This document shows, in pieces, positions 48,301-58,261 of a stretch of 64,000 bases of DNA. A program made the translations under genes and the position numbers. The notes beneath the pieces are model-generated. The model had not been told where the DNA came from, ran no database searches, and was given only the letters and a program-made list of their open reading frames with translations. Within the stretch, counting starts at the first letter, position 1; every line of letters starts with the position of its first letter. The DNA is from Chelydra serpentina (lineage: Eukaryota > Chordata > Testudines > Chelydridae): positions 53,812,501-53,876,500 of the forward strand of contig JBAIAC010000006.1 of assembly GCA_037349315.1 (NCBI GenBank). Reading direction: 5' to 3'.

Positions 48301-49525
48301 TTTATTTATAATATGTTGCAATCATTTTATGCTTTCACCTTTTTATCAACAATATCTATTTAGCATCACAAGGCCTCATTTTTCTGGGCTTTGAATACAA
48401 ATGATAACATTAGAGGTTAAATACCTCATAAAACTGTTTGTGTAACTTTATTAGCATAAGCGTAGTTGTGTACAGTAAAAGAGGTTGAAAAGAGGGAATA
48501 TTTTGCATGAAAATATTTGCAGAAATGGTGCCCCTTTTTCCACTGACAATTTTTGAAATGTTTTGACCAGCTCTAGTTTACAGTAAGAAGCCTCAGGATT
48601 TGTGAGGATGAACCAGGATTCAGCTTTACAAACAAAAACCAAGCCACAGGCATAACTAAAACTCTGAAATTGAAGGCTATTTAAAATCTTGCTAACAATG
48701 GAACATTTGCGGTCAAAAAACTAGCAACATCACATTGCAACATTAACATGAAAAGGTTAAAAATATCTACTTACCACAGCAGTTCTTAAGATCACACTGA
48801 GATTGCCCAGAGTTCATTGTCTAGGAATCCTGCCCTGATGTTTAAAATGTGTAACAGTATATCATATCTTATACCTTTCAAAATATATTTCTTTCCAAAT
48901 TCTGTATTCAAGTTACTGAGAGTGAAAGTCTGAGATTTTGGAAGCCTTCTCTTAGCTGCACATCTTAATGATGCAGTCAGTCAGTGGCTTCAATTAGGGA
49001 GTCTGAAATTGATCATTTTTGCTGGAACAACAAATCTATTACTAAAAATCCTTACAAGCATTGTGAGTTGGTTTACATGCTTTTTTCATATTGAAATTAG
49101 TGGTAAGCACATCAAGGTTGTTTTTTTCCATTTCATGCTGGGGATTCACTACAGTAAAACTATTTGGTATTTCTCAACCCATATTTTTAACCTAAACCAA
49201 AAAGTCCTAAGGACACTATACTGCTTACATGTTTCAAATGGAAAAGCACAAGTCAGAAGGAAAACATTCTTCTGTGGGAGGGATCCCATCTCATTCCAAC
49301 TTTAAAAGACGACTTGGGTGACCTGAAATTTCCAGTGGGGAGTTCCTGACACTGATAGAAAGCTGATGCAGAATGTTTATTTTTACCTTAGGACTCTGAG
49401 AAACATTTCAAATGTGTTATTTTAGAGGTGAGAAGCATATTTCCTTCTGGCTATTATATATGTTTACTGACATTTGATAAGGCTAATGGCATGGGCCTGA
49501 TTCTTCTGTCTCTTAAGGATTTTTC
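45301..49525. other. Unannotated stretch with a pyrimidine/purine-rich part
   Basis: No gene recognised in 4.2 kb. 45820-46310 is richer in GC, with G-rich then C-rich strands. The 175-codon frame at 47632-48159 has no recognisable domain and lies in ordinary sequence. Confidence 0.45.
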
Positions 49526-49572
49526 CTGCACTGAAATCAATGGTAAAACTGCCATTGATTTCAATGGTGCAG
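49526..49572. repeat. Short foldback
   Basis: CTGCACTGAAATCAATGG and CCATTGATTTCAATGGTGCA are inverted around a short spacer. Confidence 0.7.
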
Positions 49573-50608
49573 AATCAAGCACTCACAATGGTGTAAATCA
49601 GGAGTAATTGAAGTCAGTGGTGTTCAGCTTGGGGAAAACTGTAAGCTTGCAAAGAACCAGGCTCAAAGGGATCATCACAGCAAAATGTATTTGTAGAAAT
49701 GTGTCTCAACCTATACAGTGCTTAGATTTTTTTTTTAATCTAGTCACATATAATATAGAGTTAGTCAGAATTTAGGCGTGGCCCTGAACAAAGGGTAGCT
49801 CATAAAATGCACCTTCTCTGCAGTAGCCTTGGGAGGCATTTTTGTCTCTGAGATACTCAACTGAGGCACAATTCCATCCTGCCTGTGCTGTGAGAACTGG
49901 AGTGGGGGTAGAGATAGGAGAAGGAATGGAGATACAGAATAACAATTTGCTGCTGGCTGTACCAGTAAATGTACACGCACACACTGAGCTGGCTCAGCTG
50001 CACTGGCTGGAACATAGGGAAGCGGAGTCAAGGCTCCACCCATTACTCACCCACTTCCTGTCTATGCATGTCAGTGTGGAGTGGTCACTCAGCATTCAGA
50101 TAGAATCTGTGGGGTATAAAAGAGATTCTTGCTCTCCCTTTTTCCTCTGCACAGTGGTGCGGTCTGTCATATCTAGCTCTTTTTATCATACCATTTAGTA
50201 CTCAACCCCCCCGCCCCAATACACTGAGATAGACTAAACCTAGTGACACAGACCCTTCATTCCTTGAATGCCCCAAAATCTCATTGACAGGACCAGACTT
50301 GGAAAGGGAATAATGTCAACAGTTACAATTTGTCAAATGCAAACTAGAACCATAAGAAACAAAAGTATTAGAGAGGGCAACCTTTTCTGTAAACTCTGGG
50401 TATCTTGTGAACACACTTACAATCTTCAGCCCTATTAATTCTGGCTTTATACCACTGTGGAATAACATACTAAGCTCAACTTAATATTTAGGAGCAACTA
50501 TTCAGAAAGAGGTATATTACAGAACAAAAACATACTTCTTTTGATTAATATATGAACAACAAGTATCAAATAATGTTAGAAAGACGATTGTTTCACTGAT
50601 TATGTGTT
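49573..50608. other. Unannotated stretch
   Basis: Nothing recognised. Confidence 0.5.
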
Positions 50609-50618
50609 ATTAGATACA

Positions 50619-50927
50619 CAGGAGCTGACTTCCGGCGGCGCCCGTGGGTGCTGTCGCCTGGCGTCGGGGCCGGGCCCCACCCCCGATGCCAGGCCCCGCC
50701 CCTGACGCCAGGTGACGTTGCGGGGCCCCACCCCCGACGCCGGGTGACGTTGCGGGGCCCCGCCCCCGACGCCAATGCAACGTCGCCCGGCATCGGGGGC
50801 GGGGCCCCGCAACATCGCCCGGTGCTGCGGTGAGCTAGGCACGGGCCCCAGGGCTGGCAGGGAGCTGGGCGCAATTTTTCCCCATGGGTGCTCCAGCCCC
50901 GGAGCACCCACGGAGTCGGTGCCTATG
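50619..50927. mobile_element. hAT-like GC-rich MITE with CpG-dense core
   Basis: ATTAGATACA is repeated at 50609-50618 and 50928-50937. Ends CAGGAGCTGACTTCCG and (reversed) CATAGGCACCGACTCCG are related inverted repeats. The core holds 32-bp tandem units starting at 50704, 50736 and 50768, followed by their inverted copy (to about 50822). CpG is abundant in contrast to the flanks. The overlapping frames on both strands are compositional. Confidence 0.8.
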
Positions 50928-50949
50928 ATTAGATACATGTCCAGAAAGA

Positions 50950-51020
50950 TGTAAGTTGGTATTAGATGACCTCCTGAGGTCCCTTCCAACCCTGAGATTC
51001 TATGATCCTATGATTCTATG
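50950..51020 (+). mobile_element. CR1/SINE 3' tail fragment
   Basis: ATTAGATGACCTCCTGAGGT, CCCTTCCAACCCTGAGATTC and repeated TATGATTC form the CR1 3' terminus. No body upstream. Confidence 0.82.
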
Positions 51021-51126
51021 TATTAGTTAATTATTTATTAAGCGCCCTAAGTGTACATGGTATCATAGTGCTACTACTAATAATAATAATGATTTATAAC
51101 AAAGTTATGAGTTACTGACTTTTAAG

Positions 51127-51452
51127 AGTAGCGCTGTGTTAGTCTGTGTCAGCAAAAAGAATAGGAGTATTTGTGGCAACTTAGAGACTAACAAATTTAT
51201 TTGAGCATAAGCTTTCGTGGGCTACAGTCCACTTCATCGGATGCATAGAATGGAACATATAGTAAGAAGATATTTATACATACAGAGAAACATGAAAAGG
51301 TGGAAGTACCCATACCAACTGTAAGAGGCAAATTAATTAAGAGGAACTATTATCAGCAGGGGAAAAAAACTTTTGAAGTGATCATCAAGATGGCCCATTT
51401 TGGACAGTTGACACAAAGGTGTGATGATACTTAACTAGGGGAAATAGATATA
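51127..51452 (-). mobile_element. Penelope-like element 3' UTR and tail
   Basis: The plus strand begins AGTAGCGCTGTGTTAGTCTG and contains TTTATTTGAGCATAAGCTTT, then CCACTTCATCGGATGCATAG. The same blocks occur at 5291-5560. It stops before the coding region. Confidence 0.82.
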
Positions 51453-51854
51453 TTTGCTAAATGAGCAAGACTGTAATGCAGAATTCCCTAGACCCTGGAA
51501 GCAGGGCTGACTGAGAAGGGAAATGGCTTGAGAGTCTTGACTGCCCAACCTCTCCCAGTTAGGAGAAAGGATGGTACTTTTCTCTTCCCCCTGCCCCCCT
51601 ATTTGGTTTCCCGAAGGCCCAGGACTTTGTTTTATGTGCGCTGCTGCAGCATATTGACTCTTTGGCTTGGATTGTTTTGACTCCCACCATAATGGAGCAG
51701 ATGCCCTGAACAGCACAAGAGGGCTGTTCCTGGTTCTTGAGACAGGAGTCCACCTCCTCCCCCAGAGGCAATATAGAAGGGATAGCCTAATACATTGCCT
51801 CTTTAAGGCATCTTAAATCCCTTTTGTGCCACTCTTGCTCCTGTTATGAGGATC
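51453..51854. other. Unannotated short stretch
   Basis: Nothing recognised. Confidence 0.5.
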
Positions 51855-51990
51855 TGGTCCTTGGAGCCAAGAGTTCTGAGTGCTATTCCTAGCTCTGTTG
51901 ACTAGCACCATTACCTTTTGCAAGTCACATAATTTTCAGTGTCTACATTGGCCCACCTGTAAAACAAACATTGTAACATCTGTGTTGCAG
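51855..51990 (+). mobile_element. MIR SINE, diverged
   Basis: TTCCTAGCTCTGTTGACTAG, TTGCAAGTCACATAATTTTC and CACCTGTAAAACA follow the MIR core order. Confidence 0.65.
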
Positions 51991-53399
51991 AGGCTTTGTG
52001 GGGCTTAGGGCATGAATGTCGCTACAGGACTTTGAAAACATCTAATGTTCTATGTATTGCTATTTCTATTTCCAGAATGACCAAGATTAAATTTCAGATC
52101 TTGACTATTAGGAGGTGATATTAGAAAGAAACATACATACACTGTAGCAAAACTGGGGGGGGGGGTGGGGGGGTTTATAAATCCTGTATTGAATTGGTTC
52201 TGGGCATTCATAGGAAGACTATGAACAGGAAGGAGAGGTTTTGTCTCCTCCTTTAGTCCCTGGGGAGCTAGGGAGCTACACAACATGAGATGGTAAAGTG
52301 ATTATTGTATTTCCAAGGCCTGTGACAACACCTCCACACATGGAAAGGATTCCTTTCAAGTGAAATGCCAAAAGGGTAACACCTAAGTAGAAGTAGTGAA
52401 AAAACTAATATAACCCTACTGATTTTGCCAGAGATTTGAATGGCTTCTCTACGCTCTATAAAAATAGTAACACACACAATGCAGTGAAAGTGGTGAGCAC
52501 TGAACATGGATTTTTAGTACCATTTTAAAAGTGGCAAAGCCTCTTACTGTTATGAATAGCCCACATCAGTGGAAAGTTTGAATGCTTGTGGGCATCTTAA
52601 ATGTAACCAGTCTGTACTTGTGATTAGCACCAGGGCATGTCTAATTCATAGTTACTTTCTTTGCCATGAGAGCATAGAAACAACTTACAAACTATCTATT
52701 TATCAGCCAAAAAGAAATTTCAGATGGGCTACTTGAGGAATTTCAATGAGAGCATAAGGCTAATGCCTTGAAGATGTTCACCTATTATGTATATTTGTGC
52801 AGAGGTCAAAGCCTTTGTTAATCAAAATGAAAACCAAGGTCAATTGGCCATTCATATAATTTAAGAACAGTTCAGCCCATTTCAGTCAAGCATTACACAT
52901 GGTTATACTAGCTACAAAATATCATTTTCATTTATAAGAATCAACACATCTGCCTCTATTGTTTCCATACTTAGGCATCTGGACATCTTTAATTTTCATT
53001 CCTTGAATTGTACATTACTGTATGGACTTAATAATAATGAAGACAACATGTGTCATTTATGCTTTAGGTTTTCCTGAACTGAAATTCATTAATACCATTA
53101 GGGTTCTGGATAAGCTCAAATATTCTAAACCTATGAAATCTGAGTATGTTTAGAATATTTTCATAGCCTTTGCTTCAGTCTCATTGATAATAATCTTGAG
53201 AAGTCCATTTTCTACTCCATAAAGATGAACTGTATCTGAACTTAACTCTCCTTCCCATCTACCAAGCCCTCCCTCCCTCCCAATTCCAGTAAGCATTCTG
53301 ATCTCATTACACTGCTCACCCCCTGCTCTGACCCCTGTAAGCTAATAAGAGCCCTTATCATAAAAGGTAGCAGACTGACCACAGTGGAGTTTGCAGTGT
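51991..53399. other. Unannotated AT-rich stretch
   Basis: Nothing recognised except a G-run at about 52155-52172. Confidence 0.5.
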
Positions 53400-53717
53400 T
53401 TTTGTAGCTGTTTTGGTTCCGGGATATTAGAAAGACAAGGTGACTGAGGTAATGCCTTTTATTGGACCAAATTGTGTTGGTGAGAGAGAGAAGCTTTTGA
53501 GCTCTTCTTCAGGTCTGGGAAACGTACTCAGAGCATCACAGCTAAATACAAGGTGGAATAGATTGTTTAACATAAGTAGTTAACACATAGTTCACGGGAC
53601 CATTCAAGGTGAAGTGGCCTATTAGCACCCCTCCAGTTATAGGGGGGAAAGGAAGAGAGGTTATGTACTTATGCTAAAGCTTGTCTCTCTCACCAACACA
53701 ATTTGGTCCAGTAAAAC

Positions 53718-53720
53718 TTA
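53718..53720. repeat. Target-site duplication TTA, left
   Basis: TTA immediately before the left terminus; the copy at 57213-57215 follows the right terminus. PIF/Harbinger elements duplicate a TWA trinucleotide. Confidence 0.85.
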
Positions 53721-54040
53721 GAGCATGTCTACACTTGCCATTTAAAGCGCAAAATGTCCCCCCTCAGAAGTTTCACCGCAAAAAGAAAACCACCTTCACG
53801 AGAGGCCTACAGTTCTTTCCGCTGTTCTTTTTGCATTGTTGTGAAAGTGAAGACACATTCTTCCTATGTAAACGCCTTTTGACCTCCGGAGGATATCCCA
53901 CAGTTCCAAAAGTGACCACTCTGGCCAACACCTCTGCTGCTCTGACTCCAGGTAAACGGACATCTGCCCCTCCCCCTGTAAAGCCCTGGGAAGTTTGAAA
54001 CTCCCTTTTCTGGTTTGAGTGCTCATCTGCCCAGGTGAGC

Positions 54041-55353
54041 ATGGCTGCTCCATGCAGCAAATGATCCCTTGCTTGGAGCAATGCCGAGCTACTGGACCTG
54101 ATCAGTGTTTGGGGAGAGGAGGCTGTGCAGTGCCAGCTGTGTTTCAGCTGTAGGAATTTCAATGCTTACGAGCAGATTGCACGCAGCTTGCAGGAGAAGG
54201 GGCATAACGGGGACACCGTGCAGTGCAGAGTGAAGGTGAAGGAGCTGAGGAACGCATACCACAAGGTGAGGGAGGCAAACCATCGGTCTGGTGCTGCACC
54301 CAAAAGCTGCTGTTTTTACAGTGAGTTGAATGCAATTCTAAATGGTGACCCCACCTCCATTGCAAAGAGCCCAGTGGATACTTCTTCATGTCTGGAGGCA
54401 GTGGATAGTGGCCCCAGCCAGGAGGAGGTCATAGATGAAGAGGAGGAAGCTGTGGAGCCCATTGCTGCGTGCACTCAGGACCCTTCTCCGCTCTGGAGGT
54501 GTCCAGCCAGTGTGAGAGGCCACTATCTGCTAAGGCAGAGGCAGGAGAGCAGAACTCTGGTAAGTTGCTTTGCTTTGACAATGCATAAAGCAGATTGAGG
54601 GCACAGAAAAGTACTACGGTGACTGTGTTTGTGTGCTGGGTGCCCTCCCTTCATGCTTGCCCTTTTCAGAATGGGTGTATGCAATAAACCCTCTAATTCT
54701 GCATTCCCTCACCATTGCTGGGTTCTTGTGCATCTTGTGCTTGACTTTTATCACCAGTGATTTCTTACCGGTGGTGTATTTCAATGTACACAGTGATTCC
54801 TGTAAAAAGAACAGGATTACTTGCGGCACCTTAGAGACTAACACATTTATTTCAGCATAAGCTGTATGTATGTTTCCCAGCAATGTGTTGCTTTTGTCTC
54901 CCCAGAAATGACTCTGGGAGACCCACCCCCCTCTGTAGCAGACCGTCTGCAATGCATAAGAAAGCATCCAAGATGCACAAGGGTGGACATGTTTCGTGAG
55001 GTGATTCTGCACTCCCAAGCGGAGACACATGATAAAAATAAATGGAGAGAAACCATGACAAAGTGGAAAGAAGGAGAGAACTGAGACCTAAAAGAGAACA
55101 ATGCTTTCCAGAGGGAAGCCATGGAGAAGCTAATCAACATTCTGGAGCATCAGACAGATATTCTCTCATTACACTGCAGAGTGACCTGATTCATGCCCGC
55201 CCCCCATTGCAGCAAGTGCAGAATTCTTTCCCATGCACTCCCCAAACTCCCACTACACATTCTTATAGGCTCACTGCAAATGTTTCCATTCCTAAACAAT
55301 CCACACCCCCAGACAGCTTGTCAAATGACAGCTGGAGTTATACACAGCTGTGA
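54041..55353 (+). pseudogene. Harbinger Myb/SANT-like protein gene, broken
   Basis: The likely start is ATG at 54041, in frame with the downstream domain. TGA at 54062-54064 is codon 8. After it the frame is open to 54598 and contains AELLDLISVWGEEAVQ, then HNGDTVQCRVKVKELRNAYHK and REANHRSGAA, the Trp/Tyr-spaced pattern of a Myb/SANT-like domain. An acidic stretch (EEVIDEEEEAVEP) follows. A donor GTAAGT at 54560 and acceptor TCTCCCCAG ending 54905 suggest an intron, but the frames do not join directly (off by one), so an indel or another junction must exist. Exon 2 reads PPSVADRLQCIRKHPRC to KWKEGEN, stopped by TGA at 55082-55084. A frameshift follows, then a Pro-rich end (ARPPLQQVQNSFPCTPQTP) with its stop at 55351-55353. 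In related elements this protein binds the ends and helps import the transposase. Two stops and at least one frameshift make it non-functional. Confidence 0.8.
54802..54863 (-). mobile_element. Penelope-like tail fragment inside the Myb gene intron
   Basis: GTAAAAAGAACAGGATTACT and TTAGAGACTAACACATTTAT match the Penelope tail at 51160-51200. It is 62 bp and lies in the presumed intron. Confidence 0.7.
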
Positions 55354-55610
55354 GGTATACATGCCCCCCACCCTGTTCCCCACCATCACTCATGACTGAT
55401 ATATGTGCATGTAGTGTTTTCTCTGGTTTTTTTAAAAAAGGACAATTTTTTCAAAAAGAAGCAAGCTTCATTTATGTGTTCATTTTCCTGTACATGTCAT
55501 CACCACTACACGTCAACTAGCACTTCATCTTCACTGAAATTACATTCAGAACCACCATGTAGCACAGCACATGCTGTTAACACTTCCTTTCCCAAGCACA
55601 GCAGCAAAGT
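55354..55610. other. Spacer between the convergent Harbinger genes
   Basis: No coding signal is visible. The stretch is AT-rich and may hold the poly(A) sites of both genes; no certain AATAAA signal was identified. Confidence 0.5.
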
Positions 55611-56852
55611 TTAATGATTTTCAGTTTCAAACGTTTCCCTCAAAGCATCTCGGATCCTAACTGCCACACGTTGTGCCCCTCTAATGGCCCTGGTATCTGG
55701 CTGCTGAAACTCAGCAGCCAGGTGTTCGGCCTCCACGCGCCACGTATGAGTAAACCTTTCGCCCTTCCCCTCACAAATGTTATGTAAAGTACAGCACGCC
55801 GCAATGACCATGGAAATATTTTCCTCACTCATTTCCAGTCTACTGTATAAACATCTCTAGTGCACTTTCAAATGGCCAAATGCACATTCGACAGCCATTC
55901 TGCACCTACCCAGCCTGTTGTTGAAACGTTCCTTACTGACATCTAGGTTTCCAGTGTATGGCTTCATGAGTCATGGCATCAATGTGTAAGCTGGGTCTCC
56001 CAGGATCACAATGGGCATTTCCACTTCCTCAACAGTGAGCCGCTGGTCTGGAAAGAAAGTCACCGCTTGCAGCTCTCTGTACAGGCCAGTGTTTCTAAAG
56101 ATATGTGCGCCATGCACCTTTCCGGACCATCCAGCATTAATATCAGTGAAACACCCATGGTGATCCACTAACACCTGCAAAACCATGGAGAAGTATCCCT
56201 TACGATTTATGTACTCGGTGCCAAGGTGGGCCGGGGCAACAATAGGGATGTGCGTTTCATCTATTGCCCCACCACAGTTAGGGAAGCCCATTTCTGCAAA
56301 GCCATCCAAAATGCCACGCACATTACCAAGAGTCACGGTCTTGTGCAGTAGGATGTGATTAATGGCCTTGCACACTTGAGTTACCACAGCACCAACGATC
56401 GATCTCCCCACTCCAAACTGGTTCACAACCAACTGGTAGCTGTCTGGAGTCGCCAGCTTCCACAATGTGATTGCTACATGCTTCTCTACAGTGAGTACAG
56501 CTCTCAGTCTGGTGTCCTTGTGACACAGATCTGGGGAAGGCTCAGCACACAGTTCCATAAAGGTGGCTCTCCACATCTGAAAGTTTTGAAGCCACTGGTC
56601 ATCATGCCAGACATGCATCACGATATGATCCCACCACTCTGAGCTAGTTTCCCTAGCCCCAAAATGCCATTCCACAGTGCTCAGCTCCTCAGTTAATGCC
56701 AAAAGCAATCGAATGTTACTGCTTTCCATTTCTTGCAGCTCATCAGGCATCTCTGACTGCCGCTCTCTTTTCAAGTTTAAGAACAGCTGCACTGCCACAC
56801 GCAATGTGCAAGTGACAGCTAACAGAGTAGTGAGCAGCAGTGCAGGATCCAT
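55611..56852 (-). pseudogene. Harbinger DDE transposase gene, broken
   Basis: From ATG at 56852 the frame spans 413 residues with no frameshift, but TGA at residue 294 (55971-55973) and TAG at residue 332 (55857-55859) interrupt it. Domains: a hydrophobic N-terminus (4-26), an acidic/Trp-rich segment (50-110), a helix-turn-helix-like SYQLVVNQFGVGRSIVG (138-154), and the DDE core. GGAIDETHIPI supplies the first Asp (198), ILGDPAYTL the second (286) and VECAFGHLK the Glu (322); the last two are 35 residues apart. Position 248, in VHGAH, is Gly where relatives usually have Asp. Residue 199 is Glu where Gly is usual. Transposases of this superfamily cut out the element and insert it at TWA. The frame is open upstream to 57134, but the family start fits 56852. 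The stops look like TGG changed to TGA/TAG, an inference. Confidence 0.9.
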
Positions 56853-57212
56853 TCCTGCTTGTAGATGTGGTGGGGAAAGCAGCCAGACAGAATGGGTTTT
56901 TAAAAAATGCCATGAAAGAAACAAGGAAGTGATGGGGCTGCTGGGACATGAAGCAGGGCAGCACGGGGCACTGAGCAGGGACCCAGAATGCCTTCCGCTC
57001 CCTCCCCTTCCCACAAGACCTATTGAGAGAGCTGCACTGTGGGATAGCTGCCCTAGAGCGTTGCTCTCATTGGCAATGGAAGTGCTGCTAATGTAAACAC
57101 TCTCTGACACCTGAGGAATTAAGTGAGTACACAAACCAGAGCTTTATTTTCACCGGTTCCCTATCATGGGTGAAACTTACAGCGCAAAAACTCTGCAAGT
57201 GTAGCCATACCC

Positions 57213-57215
57213 TTA
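57213..57215. repeat. Target-site duplication TTA, right
   Basis: TTA immediately after the right terminus GTAGCCATACCC, pairing with 53718-53720. Confidence 0.85.
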
Positions 57216-57234
57216 CTTCACCCACTTTGTCTCT

Positions 57235-57672
57235 ACAGCAGTGCAGTTTGGAATCTTCCATGTATCACTGAACAAGTACATTATGGACAGTGGCAGTTCA
57301 AGCTTCCCCACACTGTTATGCTAGTGACCTCTTTAAAAAAGAGAGTCAACAAGAAGGCAGTTAGGTGCTAATTAATACAGACCTAAATCGCATCATAAAT
57401 TGACAACTTCCAGGGAATGTTTTCATAAGTAAAGATATGCTTCAAGTTGATTACTGGTTGAGTGTTTTCCTTGTAAACTGAGTACTGATTGAAGTTTTTC
57501 AGTGCGACTTGAGCATTATGGGCCTGATCCAACGCCCTTTGAAAGCAGGGGAAAGATCCCCATTATTTTCATTCAGCACTGAAACTAGCCCTACTTATGC
57601 TTTCAGACCTAGATTTCTGGTCTTTCAGAGCAAGCTGTGCTTTCCCTGATGTTACATTTTAACTTTCTCTTT
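57235..57672. other. Unannotated stretch
   Basis: Nothing recognised. Confidence 0.5.
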
Positions 57673-57812
57673 GTGCTTGTCTACACTTACAGAGGCATGT
57701 AGAGTACAGACACTACATGAGTAGCTACCCGCCGCCATGAAAGGCTCCAGCAGTGGGAAAAATTTCTGGCAGAGCAGAGCTGTCATATTCTTTCCTCCCT
57801 GCCTCAGCCTTT
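57673..57812. mobile_element. Harbinger-type MITE, right-truncated
   Basis: CTTGTCTACACTTACAGAGG followed by CATGTAGAGTACAGACAC matches the left end of the element at 16882. Interior similarity continues to GCCTCAGCCTTTC, then the next MITE begins. Confidence 0.65.
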
Positions 57813-57814
57813 CA

Positions 57815-58000
57815 GAGTATGTCTACATGGGGATAAAAGCGCCACAGTATGGCCATGACTGATCCAGATCAACTCACTTGGGGGCTTGGGCTGTGGAGCT
57901 AAAAGTTTCTGTGTAGACAGTCAGGCAGGAGCCCTGCCCTGGGAACCTCCATCCTTTGAGAGTTCCAAGGTTTGGACTCCAGCCCAAGCCCAAACATCTA
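57815..58000. mobile_element. Harbinger-type MITE fragment
   Basis: Begins GAGTATGTCTACATGGGG and contains GGGCTTGGGCTGTGGAGC and a CTGTGTAGACAG segment like the internal parts of the 23921 element. The far end is lost. Confidence 0.55.
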
Positions 58001-58261
58001 AAGCACCTTCTGACTGTAAGCAGGGTCTGACTGTGTTCTCCCCCAACAGCTAGCTGGGAGAGGGAGAGACTTCAGGAGAAAACTGTATTTACATGAACAC
58101 ACCCAGTCTGCCAAGATATCCAGCAGGTAGAGCCGTGTTGCTCAAAATTATCAATTTTGGCTGGTGTTGGGTTACAAATCACTTTTGTGCTGAATGCAGG
58201 GGTAGTGAAATGTTATCAATGTTGTCGTCTTCATTGTATGAATAAAGGGGAGCAGAACTGT
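58001..58261. other. Unannotated short stretch
   Basis: Nothing recognised. Confidence 0.5.

Larger units (their letters stand above)
53721..57212. mobile_element. PIF/Harbinger DNA transposon, complete but inactive
   Basis: The element is 3492 bp. Left end GAGCATGTCTACACTTGCC; reverse-complemented right end GGGTATGGCTACACTTGCAG. The subterminal regions both carry GCGC and AAGTTTCACC. It encodes two convergent genes, a Myb/SANT-like DNA-binding protein (plus strand) and a DDE transposase (minus strand), the standard two-protein plan of this superfamily. The cut-and-paste reaction needs both. Both genes have premature stops, so the copy cannot move by itself. Its insertion into a Penelope copy and TTA duplication confirm the boundaries. 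Confidence 0.93.
53400..57234 (-). mobile_element. Penelope-like copy interrupted by a Harbinger element
   Basis: 53400-53640 is the minus-strand tail and 3' region (TAGCTGTTTTGGTTCCGGG; ACCAAATTGTGTTGGTGAGA). 53670-53717 is the same tail in plus orientation (AAGCTTGTCTCTCTCACCAA), interrupted by the Harbinger insertion. It resumes at 57216 with CTTCACCCACTTTGTCTCT. The plus tail at 22683-22760 shows the unbroken version. No coding part is left. Confidence 0.78.

Noticed and set aside
50593..50989. 104- and 129-codon minus-strand frames
   Set aside because: They lie within the CpG-dense hAT-like element and its flanks and reflect GC composition.
56853..57134. 94-residue N-terminal extension of the transposase
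   Set aside because: The frame is open but Ser/Pro-rich and unlike the family; the start at 56852 fits related transposases better.
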